Assembly: GCA_965140765.1 (NCBI GenBank) | Contig: OZ223308.1 | Span: 992,001 to 1,056,000, forward strand | Direction: 5' to 3' | Length of the DNA stretch: 64,000 bases | DNA from: Sunxiuqinia sp963678245 | GTDB lineage: Bacteria > Bacteroidota > Bacteroidia > Bacteroidales > Prolixibacteraceae | Shown: positions 24,883 through 32,822 of the stretch, piece by piece | Numbering within the stretch: the stretch's first letter is position 1 | Layout of the letters: every line of letters begins with the position of its first letter | The notes under the pieces: generated by a model | What the model saw: only the letters and a program-made list of their open reading frames with translations | Databases searched by the model: none | Told to the model about the DNA's origin: nothing | Made by a program: the position numbers and the translations under genes

Positions 24883-27432
24883 TTATAATTTGAGTGTAAT
24901 AAAAGTATTGAAAAGAACATGAACTGATTTTCCTTTATAGCTACCAGGAGTCCATTTTGGCGATGAATTAATAACTCTTAAAACTTCTGTGTCCACATCC
25001 ACAGAAACCCTATCTCTTTGTAAAACCTTGCCTTCAATTACTTCCCCTTTATTATTTACAATAAAACTTACATGCATGATCCTGACTCCTCTATTTTGTT
25101 TTTGTGATATCTCTTCTGGATATTTAAAATTTGTCTCAACGTACTTTCGAAATGATTCTATATCACCACCATTAAACTTTGGCTTATTGTGCAACCTATT
25201 AGACCAATATACAATCTCACTAGCACCTTCGAACTGAACAAAATCATAACCCCATAAATCTAAAAAGATTTCAACATTAACTGGTTTTCCACCCTGTTTC
25301 CCAGGTTTCCATAACAGAGATGAGTTATTAACAACTCTTAAAATTTCTTTCTCCATGGGTTTATTTACACCAAATAGTTTAACACTAACTAATTTACCTT
25401 CGTTGGTAATAATAAATTTTACATGTGGCGAGTCCAAATCATCGAACTTTGCACTTGCAGGAGGTTTTAGGTTTGATATTAAATAATCTCTAAAAGTACT
25501 TGATTCTCCTCCATTGAAAGTTGGGGGCTCCTCTACCGAATCATAAATCTTCCCATTTACACCTCTTGACTCAGCGTATTGACGATCTTGTTCAGCGTAT
25601 CGACGATCTTGTTCAGCTTGCTTCTCCGCATATATTTGCTCTATTCCCCCACGTGCAATTACATTCTGATCCAAAAAACGCACCATATTTCTTCCCATGA
25701 TAGCCAGAAGTTCCTTGTTACAAGCAATCTCTTTACTGAAAAATCTTTTTATATCAACATTCTTGCTATCATATTCAAAATTCAGATAATATTCAATATA
25801 TCCATTCCATGATCCATCTTTTAAATTCCGACAAAATTGAAAAATTGGTTCATGCTCTGGATCTATATTTAACTCAACAATTTCTGTTCTGTATTTTGCT
25901 CCGAACGTATTGCCAGGATCATCATAATCATTCAAAAAAACATAGTTAAAATCATACTGATACTGATACTCCTGCCTAAAATGCGTCGTATTTTCGGGCA
26001 AGATTTTGCAGTGCTTATCCACATAAAGGAGGTAATAAAGACAAATATTGGTTAGTGTACTATACCTGTGGAAACGTCCTTCTTCACTAGATCGGTCGTA
26101 AGTAAATACATCATCTACAATTAATTCGAACTCACCTTCAATTATGCCTTTGAATATATCTCCATGTTCATAGTTCTCATATAAAATTGTAGTATTTGTT
26201 GGTTTTTCCGCTTCTTTTTTGATAAGAGCCATTCTCTGTTGTTTCTGTAATTCAAGTTGTTTCAGAAGCCGTTCTTCTTCAAGTTTTCGTTGCATCTCTT
26301 GTTGTGCAATTAATCTAAGTTCTTTATTTTCAATTTCAATACTCCTCGATTGGAGAGACTTATTTAATTTTTGAATTGCAGGAATTGAAGATTTGACATT
26401 ATAAAAATACATTCTTCGTAAACTACCTAACTGTTCTTGTGAATCTGCATCTTCAATTTCCTCTTCAATTGACTTATAATGATCCAAAATTTTCTGAGTC
26501 TTATATTCTACAATTGTCTCTAGCCCCTCTTCAAATTGACTAAAAAGTTTGAACTTGGAATACTTTGATATAAAAGTATCATAGAATTCATTTATTTTGT
26601 CAATGTTCATAGATGATAGGTTTTCTTTTGTTTCACTTAAAGTAATATTCAATATCAGCTCTAACTTATCGATTCTAATCGATTTAACTTTCTCCTGTGT
26701 TTCAAAAGTCGAACTTTTAAAAAGTGTATTATTATCCTCTAAAAAGGAATTGACATTGCATAATGAGGAATAGCTATTATCCAAGTTTTTTAACATCTCG
26801 GCTTTCGATAAGAGTTCTGGATCAGCAATCTTGACTTCTTGTTCTTCAATCAATTTTAGCATAGAATTAATTTCAGAAGGCAACAACAATTCGTACTCCT
26901 TTTTGATATTTTGTTTTTTAATTGTTAAAGAATAAAAATCTAGTTCTTCATTTTTTATACTTTTCACATCGGCATGATACTTGATACGAGACGCATTTAA
27001 CTTTTTTATTAGTTCTAAAGCTTCATCATAAGCTCTATTAGTACTACTTCCAAAAATAAAAGATTGGGAATCAGGATTGAAAATATTCCTCATCATATAC
27101 TCCAGTTTCCCAGCCCAAGGATACTTTCTAGTAACAGTTGGATAACCAATGTTTTTTTTTCTTAAGCGATCAATCTTTGAATATATTTTTAGTCGATTAG
27201 ATTTACTTAATTCAAGGAAAGACTCTCCAAAAATGGGTATAAAGTACTCATCCGATAATAAATTATATTTTATTTGATTGTATAACTTACTTCCTGATCT
27301 TAAGTGTTCTAAATTTTGATCCTTATAATCTTGTAGAACCGAATTGTACCAGTTTTCAAAATCTGATGTTTTCTGAGCTATTACTGTACTATACAGTAGC
27401 AGGAAGAAAATGATGAATATTGATGATTTCAT
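24883..27432 (-). CDS. Large exported protein with two C-terminal TonB-like domains (cassette gene)
   Basis: 849 residues. Signal peptide (IFIIFFLLLYSTVIAQ), then about 450 residues of helical and coiled-coil sequence including a Gln/Lys/Glu-rich stretch (LEEERLLKQLELQKQQR). A beta-rich middle follows, and two copies of a TonB C-terminal-like domain end it: PPTFNGGESSTFRDYL ... WKPGKQGGKPVNV at about 640-720 and KPKFNGGDIESFRKYV ... WTPGSYKGKSVHV at about 750-845. Proteins with such repeats in Bacteroidota are often of unknown role in the envelope. It is a single-gene cassette of about 2.75 kb with matching GTTAACG cores on both sides. Confidence 0.7.
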   Translation of the reverse strand: MKSSIFIIFFLLLYSTVIAQKTSDFENWYNSVLQDYKDQNLEHLRSGSKLYNQIKYNLLSDEYFIPIFGESFLELSKSNRLKIYSKIDRLRKKNIGYPTVTRKYPWAGKLEYMMRNIFNPDSQSFIFGSSTNRAYDEALELIKKLNASRIKYHADVKSIKNEELDFYSLTIKKQNIKKEYELLLPSEINSMLKLIEEQEVKIADPELLSKAEMLKNLDNSYSSLCNVNSFLEDNNTLFKSSTFETQEKVKSIRIDKLELILNITLSETKENLSSMNIDKINEFYDTFISKYSKFKLFSQFEEGLETIVEYKTQKILDHYKSIEEEIEDADSQEQLGSLRRMYFYNVKSSIPAIQKLNKSLQSRSIEIENKELRLIAQQEMQRKLEEERLLKQLELQKQQRMALIKKEAEKPTNTTILYENYEHGDIFKGIIEGEFELIVDDVFTYDRSSEEGRFHRYSTLTNICLYYLLYVDKHCKILPENTTHFRQEYQYQYDFNYVFLNDYDDPGNTFGAKYRTEIVELNIDPEHEPIFQFCRNLKDGSWNGYIEYYLNFEYDSKNVDIKRFFSKEIACNKELLAIMGRNMVRFLDQNVIARGGIEQIYAEKQAEQDRRYAEQDRQYAESRGVNGKIYDSVEEPPTFNGGESSTFRDYLISNLKPPASAKFDDLDSPHVKFIITNEGKLVSVKLFGVNKPMEKEILRVVNNSSLLWKPGKQGGKPVNVEIFLDLWGYDFVQFEGASEIVYWSNRLHNKPKFNGGDIESFRKYVETNFKYPEEISQKQNRGVRIMHVSFIVNNKGEVIEGKVLQRDRVSVDVDTEVLRVINSSPKWTPGSYKGKSVHVLFNTFITLKL

Positions 27433-27471
27433 TTGATATAAAATTTATTGTTATTTAATGTTTTAAACTTG

Positions 27472-27605
27472 GCGTTAACGGTCACTTGTATGTGGTCGGG
27501 CGGGATTTCTGAAAGAAATCGTGTCAGACCCGCAGGAAAGTGGGCACGAGGTCTGACTTGTCAGACCGCTGAAACCCCCGCCTGCCATATTACAAATTGT
27601 TACCA
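27472..27605 (-). repeat. attC site 8 (3' end of the fused lipoprotein cassette)
   Basis: Left GCGTTAAC, arm GGTCACTTGTATGTGG, internal GTCAGACC and GGTCTGAC hairpins, right GTTACCA (27599-27605). The right core should mirror the 5' core of its cassette, but the 5' edge at 29066 reads ATGTAAC, a mismatch that marks a cassette fusion. Confidence 0.85.
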
Positions 27606-28153
27606 ACTGTTTTTTTATTAATCTTTAAAGTTTTTATAATAGATTCAAGTTCGCAAATTTTTGTTTTATAATCCATTGTCTTTTCTACTGACATGTTAAT
27701 TGTATAAAATTTTAATGAATCCACCACTGTTAAATAGAGTGAATACATTGGAACTTTGTCATTGTCAAATGAAACTAAATTCCAACGACAGACTTTGCCA
27801 TTAAAATTCAAGTCTCCAGTCTCTTTTACATTAAAAGTTTTTTCAACTGATTTCTGTTCTTTGTCCCAATTCCACAGTCCATTATATTCTTGCTCAGTAA
27901 TATTTATAAGTCTGAGAAATCCTTTCGTAGTATCTCCAACAGTCAAGCCATTTTCATTTTTAGATAAAAATCGAACCGGTTTCCAAGTGCTGTCAGGAAC
28001 TGAAATACTAAAATGATTTAAAGAATCAGTCACATTTACACTCTTTGATAAATCTAATTTTTCACAGTCGCAATTATCAAAAAACAAAGAGTTTTGTTTT
28101 TGAGAGCATGATATTGTCAATGCAAAAATTAGAATGTAGAAAAATCGTTTCAT
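27590..28153 (-). CDS. Lipoprotein of unknown function (cassette gene)
   Basis: 187 residues with lipoprotein signal FFYILIFALTISCSQ. The mature part (FSISVPDSTWKPVRFLSKNE, EQEYNGLWNWDKEQKSVEKT, MYSLYLTVVDSLKFYTI) resembles small PsbP/DUF1795-like beta proteins in size and rhythm, but I do not assign a family. The stop codon is within attC 8. Its start overlaps the truncated end of the upstream gene by 77 bases, with no attC between them. Confidence 0.7.
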   Translation of the reverse strand: MKRFFYILIFALTISCSQKQNSLFFDNCDCEKLDLSKSVNVTDSLNHFSISVPDSTWKPVRFLSKNENGLTVGDTTKGFLRLINITEQEYNGLWNWDKEQKSVEKTFNVKETGDLNFNGKVCRWNLVSFDNDKVPMYSLYLTVVDSLKFYTINMSVEKTMDYKTKICELESIIKTLKINKKTVGNNL

Positions 28154-29042
28154 TTAAAGCAGCATTTGAATTTGATTCAGTGTACCAATGTAAAATAGTT
28201 TTTAATGACTCTCTGTCGTTTTTGTCCTGCCATATTTTGTCAAAATCCACCCATATTTTTTCAATATTACTATGTTTTTGTTCAGCTGACCAACTAAATA
28301 CATATTTATATTCATCATTAAAGTAGGGAGTAAAATCCCCCCAAATTATTTCATTTTCTATCCAACCCGTCCTGAATAGAGGGAAACACCTGCGACCATT
28401 TAAAAAGATTAAAAAATAAGAAAATGAGTCCAGAATCTCGGTAGTCCTTTTATAGGTTAGTTTTTTTGAATTATTTGATTCCAGTTTTCCTGTATAAAGT
28501 AACTGATATCCTCCATTTCCAGATAAATTACCTTTTAAAGGTAAATAATCCAGATACTGGTCAATGGTAATTTTGTATTCTTGGTTTTTGAATTCTAATC
28601 TATTTCGTTTTGCTGTATCATGATTACGTACAATGCTGCCATTAAAACTCCTTAGGTTAGCAATTTCGAACCTAACAAAATCAACGTTCGTTTCTTTTAT
28701 ACCGTATTTTATATTGTTTGATAGTAAGCAGTGAATGTAATCATCTTTGTTAAGGAATTTGCTAATTACTCCTTTGGCTTTAATCTCAGAGTTTTCAGAA
28801 GAAATCTCAACTCCAATGTCAGTTTCAAGTGGTCTCCAGATTTTTTTTGTCTCGGAGTCAGGTTTCCATTTGAATTTTATTGTTAGTCTTGGCAGCCATT
28901 GAAAATAAAGAACACCACTACATTTTATGTATTTACTTCTCCAATTAACCGTAAATTCTCCTTCATGAAAAATGACTTCCTCATTTGGGTTTTCCATTAA
29001 TTGAGTTTTTTCAATATGATATGGATATTCTACAAACTCCAT
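28077..29042 (-). pseudogene. HEPN/ApeA-like protein, C-terminally truncated by cassette fusion
   Basis: 321 codons. The N-terminal 220 residues are beta-rich (EGEFTVNWRSKYIKCSGVL, LTYKRTTEILDSFSYFLIF). They are followed by ESLKTILHWYTESNSNAALNE, which matches the start of the C-terminal HEPN helix bundle in large ApeA-like and related abortive-infection proteins (typically a LxWYxEAN...E pattern). Such proteins continue with an LE-rich helix and an RxxxxH catalytic motif. Here the frame instead runs into the 5' region of the downstream lipoprotein and stops after NIMLSKTKLFVF. The HEPN ribonuclease motif is absent, so the protein is probably inactive. The family assignment is tentative. Confidence 0.5.
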
Positions 29043-29065
29043 AGTGTATTTTCATTTAATATTGC

Positions 29066-29197
29066 ATGTAACGGTTGGTGCATGTTGCGGAGTGGATTTC
29101 GGAGAGCGTTCCTGTCCGCGAGGACATGAACGGCGATGCGAGAATCCGCCGTTGATTGCCGCACCGACCCCGCTCTGAAATATGCACCTTGTTAGGC
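29066..29197 (-). repeat. attC site 9
   Basis: Left ATGTAAC, arm GGTTGGTGCATGTTGCGGAG, interior GGATTTCGGAGAGCG with GTCCGCGAGGAC hairpin, right arm AATATGCACCTT and a consensus-perfect core GTTAGGC (29191-29197). That core equals the inverse of GCCTAAC at the 5' edge of the same cassette (30092-30098). Confidence 0.88.
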
Positions 29198-29202
29198 TTT
29201 CG

Positions 29203-30036
29203 TTATTTTTTTGTTCCTTCTAAATTCTCTTGTAATTCTTTGTCAATATTTTCATCAATAATATTTACTAACTCACTTTCTTTGAAATTATATTTTTTGA
29301 TTATAGATGGTTCTGAGTATTGGTCAAATTTCCCATCTTTATTTTTGTCAATGCCGAATTGTATGAGTAAATCTTTACTATTTTCAATAAATTGCACTTG
29401 AGAAATATCTGCATCTTTATAATTAATTTTTTTCAACACTTTGTCTTTCAATGAATAAATAAAAAGTGATTTGAAGTCCATTAGATTTATTACCCCATCT
29501 TTATAAGTGTCTTGATTTGCCACCTCTAATAGTATTAAGATATCATCTTGGAAGTATTCTGTTTTAATACTTCCGAAATTTACTCGGTCTGTAAATAGTT
29601 TTTTTATGTCATTTTTCTTCACATCAAAAACTAGCAAATTGTTAAAATCGCCATAATATTGACTCGAATATCTTTTGTCAGATTTTACACTTCCGCTAAA
29701 ATCCATGAGCCCCAAAACTTCTTCGTCAGCAATAAATTCTGCACTATTGAGAGTTTTATGAGATACAGGTATTATGTATATTAAATTCAATGTGTCAACC
29801 AATTTTGGAATTTCATAAGAAATCAATTGTTTCCTTTTATTTTCTTGTTGTAATTTTTCAATTTTTTCATCTGAAAGTATTCCATCATCTTGATTATTGA
29901 ATCTAAAACTACTTCGAATTTCAGAAATGGTCAAAGAGGTAATCAATATCAATCCAACAATTCCAATTAAAACGACAACTGTTCCAAGAATTGCAAGAAT
30001 CTTTTGATTGTAGTTTTTTATTTTATTTATGTCCAT
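29203..30036 (-). CDS. Membrane-anchored protein of unknown function (cassette gene)
   Basis: 277 residues. A short cytoplasmic start is followed by one transmembrane segment at about 14-36 (AILGTVVVLIGIVGLILITS) and a long acidic exterior part with beta-propeller-like phrases (NNLLVFDVKKNDIKKLF, KSLFIYSLKDKVLKKI, DKNKDGKFDQYSEPSIIKKY). The last is a Ca-binding-like DxNxDGxxD loop. The family is not recognised. It is a single-gene cassette of about 0.9 kb with identical GTTAGGC cores at both edges, so it is one of the best-delimited cassettes here. Confidence 0.72.
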   Translation of the reverse strand: MDINKIKNYNQKILAILGTVVVLIGIVGLILITSLTISEIRSSFRFNNQDDGILSDEKIEKLQQENKRKQLISYEIPKLVDTLNLIYIIPVSHKTLNSAEFIADEEVLGLMDFSGSVKSDKRYSSQYYGDFNNLLVFDVKKNDIKKLFTDRVNFGSIKTEYFQDDILILLEVANQDTYKDGVINLMDFKSLFIYSLKDKVLKKINYKDADISQVQFIENSKDLLIQFGIDKNKDGKFDQYSEPSIIKKYNFKESELVNIIDENIDKELQENLEGTKK

Positions 30037-30091
30037 CGTTTTGCTATTTATTTATTCTTATATCTCGTGCATTTTTTTCTTTGATAATGAA

Positions 30092-30223
30092 GCCTAACGG
30101 TTTGTGCATGTTGTCGTAGCGGATTTCGGAGCGCGTTCCTGTCCGCGAGGACGGAACGATGATGCGAAATCCGCAGTTGGCGCACCACCAAACCCCGCTA
30201 TGCAATATGGCACTTTGTTGTGG
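30092..30223 (-). repeat. attC site 10
   Basis: Left core GCCTAAC (consensus-perfect), arm GGTTTGTGCATGTTGTCG, GTCCGCGAGGAC hairpin, right arm CAATATGGCACTTT and core GTTGTGG (30217-30223), the exact inverse of CCACAAC at 30801-30807. Confidence 0.88.
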
Positions 30224-30232
30224 GTATGTTGT

Positions 30233-30751
30233 TTAATTTCTATTTGTCCAGTCCGTCAAAGTTTGTTTAATCAGTCTATGTTTAATTCCTGAGAATACTA
30301 ATCCCCATGTTTTGGTTTCTGTGTACTCAAGTTTTTCGATATTTACCAGAAAAGTTCCAAGCATCACGTTCATGTGTAAACCTGAAGCATCTTTCAATTT
30401 GTTAATTTTATTCTTTAGTCTTTCATAGTTTGAATTATCACAAAGAATAATAGAGATTGTCCCCAATTCTTTCCAATATGGGAACTTTGCATATTTCTTT
30501 GTTAGAGAGTTTCTTATTTTGCGAAAAAATATATACAAATCTTTTTCATCTGAAATGTCATTCGGTAAATCAAGAACTACACATAAAGTTCTAACTCCAA
30601 GGTTTCGTTCTGTTTTGTAGATTCGATGAATTCTTACATCACTTTCAATAGATTCATCAAAGTCTTTAAACTTTTTATTCGAATTATCTCGTGTAAGAAT
30701 ATTCTCTGTAAGAACATTAACTAATTCAGTTTTTTGATCTTGATTTTTCAT
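30233..30751 (-). CDS. Protein of unknown function (cassette gene)
   Basis: 172 residues, no signal peptide and no membrane segment. Lys/Asn-rich, alternating helix and strand (TLCVVLDLPNDISDEKDLY, LGTISIILCDNSNYERLKN), with several aromatic residues at the C-terminus (TKTWGLVFSGIKHRL). I recognise no family. It is the only gene of a 0.58-kb cassette with identical GTTGTGG cores at both edges. Confidence 0.68.
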   Translation of the reverse strand: MKNQDQKTELVNVLTENILTRDNSNKKFKDFDESIESDVRIHRIYKTERNLGVRTLCVVLDLPNDISDEKDLYIFFRKIRNSLTKKYAKFPYWKELGTISIILCDNSNYERLKNKINKLKDASGLHMNVMLGTFLVNIEKLEYTETKTWGLVFSGIKHRLIKQTLTDWTNRN

Positions 30752-30800
30752 TTTTATAGTCTATCTATTTTCAATATTTGCTGACTCTTTGTACAATTAC

Positions 30801-30934
30801 CCACAACGGTCACTTGTATGTGGTCGGGCGGGATTTCGAAAAGAAATCCTGTCAGACCCGCAGGAAAGTGGGCGCAAGGTCTGACTTGTCAGACCGCTAA
30901 AACCCCCGCCTGCCATATACAATTTGTTACCGCC
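30801..30934 (-). repeat. attC site 11 (3' end of the Gabija cassette)
   Basis: Left CCACAAC, arm GGTCACTTGTATGTGG, internal GTCAGACC and GGTCTGAC hairpins, right arm CCATATACAATTT and core GTTACCGCC (30926-30934). The 9-base core is the exact inverse of GGCGGTAAC at 35121-35129, which defines a 4.2-kb cassette between the two sites. Confidence 0.88.
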
Positions 30935-30991
30935 TGGTGTTTGTTTTTCAGTCATTTATATTTCATTTTGATAAATATTTTCTGTCAGTCC

Positions 30992-31079
30992 GTGCGCTGA
31001 AAAAGGCAAGCTCTTTGGCTGGTTTTGGCTTAGGGCTGGCTTGTGCGACCAGCCAATGTGCTTGAAATGTGTGTCGGCT
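30992..31079 (+). repeat. Flanking repeat B1 next to Gabija genes
   Basis: A G/T-rich segment of about 88 bases (GTGCG, GCAAGCTCTTT, GGCTTGTGCG, AATGTGCTTG) related to repeat B2 at 34970-35058 in the same orientation. It contains the inner stem GGCTGG / CCAGCC. It lies inside the attC boundaries, immediately beside the gajB stop. Confidence 0.55.
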
Positions 31080-32822
31080 TTAATTATAATCATAGATAAC
31101 AGAATTTAATTGTCGAGTAGGATAGTAAGGATTTCCAGAATTTGTTGTCCTACCTGTTTCCGAAATTAAGTGTAATTCACGCTTTGCTCGGGAACAAATT
31201 ACATAAAGCAATTTTTCAGCAGCATTTACACCACTTTCATTCCAATTAGGGAGTTTCCCGTGTAATAAGCCAAAAGCAATTACAGTGTCGAATTCTTCTC
31301 CTTTGATTCCATGACAAGTATTGACGACAACACCTTCTTCATGCTTAAACATTTTTTTAAAACTTTCAATGTCCTTTGCCAAATCAAAATCTGGATTTTC
31401 AAGTCTCATTTCTGCTCCTTCAAAAAATGTTTTCCAGTGCAATTGTAAATTTTCATTTAATGTTATATCAATCTCTAAAACTTCTAATAATTTTTGAAAA
31501 CATTCTTTAATATATTGCAGTCCATCAGTTTCTGCTGAACTTATAGAATTAATTGTCTTTAATAATTTCTTTGATTTAAATTCATCATTATCAAATAATG
31601 AAATACCATAATCTTTTAATTCATTAATAAGTTCGGTTGCCCATCTTTTACGAGTCAAGTATGTTTTTGGAGAGGGGGGAACAAGAAATAATCTTGCAAT
31701 TTTGAACCATAAATTTTCTTTGTTTTTCAACAGTGGAGAAAGACCAACGGCATCAAACTTTACGTCTGGTAATAGAGATTTCAATTTTCGTCCCATTGGA
31801 ATTACCAGATACCAAGTAGGTGCTAAAACACATATTTCATGTTCAGGAATACCAGCCTCTATTTTTTCCTTAATTATATGTACGATATACTCAACCAGCT
31901 CATCTCTGTGTACTTTTTTATTATATGTGATAATTGCAGAATCTTCAGCATTAGCACCTAACGCTTTTATTTCTATTGTTGATGTTTGAAAATTTCTATA
32001 GTAGTCTATTATTTGCTGATTACTACGATAATTACCTGACAATTCCCTATTTACAAAAGTCGTTTTAAATTCTATTTCTATTTCAACTAGTGACTTTGCA
32101 ACTCCTCCTAAAGAACCATAAATCGCTTGGTCTGCGTCACCTACCATAAACATTTTGCAATTTCCAGATTTTCCTTTCATTATTTGTGAAAGGATTGCGT
32201 ATTGCAGCAATTGAGTATCTTGATACTCATCAACACAAATCAAATGAAACATATTCTTTAGTGTTTCTGATATTTTAGGATATGATGAAATTAATTTGTG
32301 AGAGTAATGCAATATTTGGTCAAAATCAATCAATTTCTCACTTGATAATATTTCATGATACTCATCAATCAAATCACGGTTTATCGTTTCTTCCTTTTCT
32401 CCATTTGGTAAATATCTAGTTGAAACAGAATCCCAAAATTTAAGTCCATATTCTTTCTTTAACTCATTAATTAACTTCTCTGAATTATATTCATCAGAAA
32501 TAGAAAATCCATTTTTAACCTCATTCAAATAACACATATATGGTCTTAAAATCCATTCTAAACAGAAGGAATGTATAGTGCCTGCCCATAAATTTGTATC
32601 ATCAGCATTTAGATTTCTGATTCTTTTTTTTATTTCGTCAGCTGCTCGGTTCGTAAACGTTACTGCTATAATGATTTTTTTAGCTGATGTCAGTCTTTCT
32701 AATTCATATGCAATTTTATATGTTAGTGCACGAGTCTTACCACTACCAGGACAGGCAGTTAATAAAACATTACCAGTTTCGGTTACTGCTTCAATCTGTT
32801 GTTTATTTAATCCCCTGAGCAT
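31080..32822 (-). CDS. gajB: UvrD/PcrA-like superfamily 1 helicase, Gabija GajB-type
   Basis: About 580 residues. SF1 motifs in order: Q-motif LNKQQIEAV, Walker A TACPGSGKT, Ia VTFTNRAADEIKKRI, II ICVDEYQDT, III VGDADQAIYG, IV SGNYRSNQQII, V VNTCHGIKGEEFDTVI, VI LLYVICSRAKREL. In Gabija, GajB senses DNA ends or nucleotide depletion and works with the GajA nuclease against phage. The longest frame begins at a TTG (32834), and I use the ATG at 32822, which overlaps the end of gajA by about 20 bases and implies translational coupling. It shares one attC-bounded cassette with gajA. Confidence 0.85.
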   Translation of the reverse strand: MLRGLNKQQIEAVTETGNVLLTACPGSGKTRALTYKIAYELERLTSAKKIIIAVTFTNRAADEIKKRIRNLNADDTNLWAGTIHSFCLEWILRPYMCYLNEVKNGFSISDEYNSEKLINELKKEYGLKFWDSVSTRYLPNGEKEETINRDLIDEYHEILSSEKLIDFDQILHYSHKLISSYPKISETLKNMFHLICVDEYQDTQLLQYAILSQIMKGKSGNCKMFMVGDADQAIYGSLGGVAKSLVEIEIEFKTTFVNRELSGNYRSNQQIIDYYRNFQTSTIEIKALGANAEDSAIITYNKKVHRDELVEYIVHIIKEKIEAGIPEHEICVLAPTWYLVIPMGRKLKSLLPDVKFDAVGLSPLLKNKENLWFKIARLFLVPPSPKTYLTRKRWATELINELKDYGISLFDNDEFKSKKLLKTINSISSAETDGLQYIKECFQKLLEVLEIDITLNENLQLHWKTFFEGAEMRLENPDFDLAKDIESFKKMFKHEEGVVVNTCHGIKGEEFDTVIAFGLLHGKLPNWNESGVNAAEKLLYVICSRAKRELHLISETGRTTNSGNPYYPTRQLNSVIYDYN

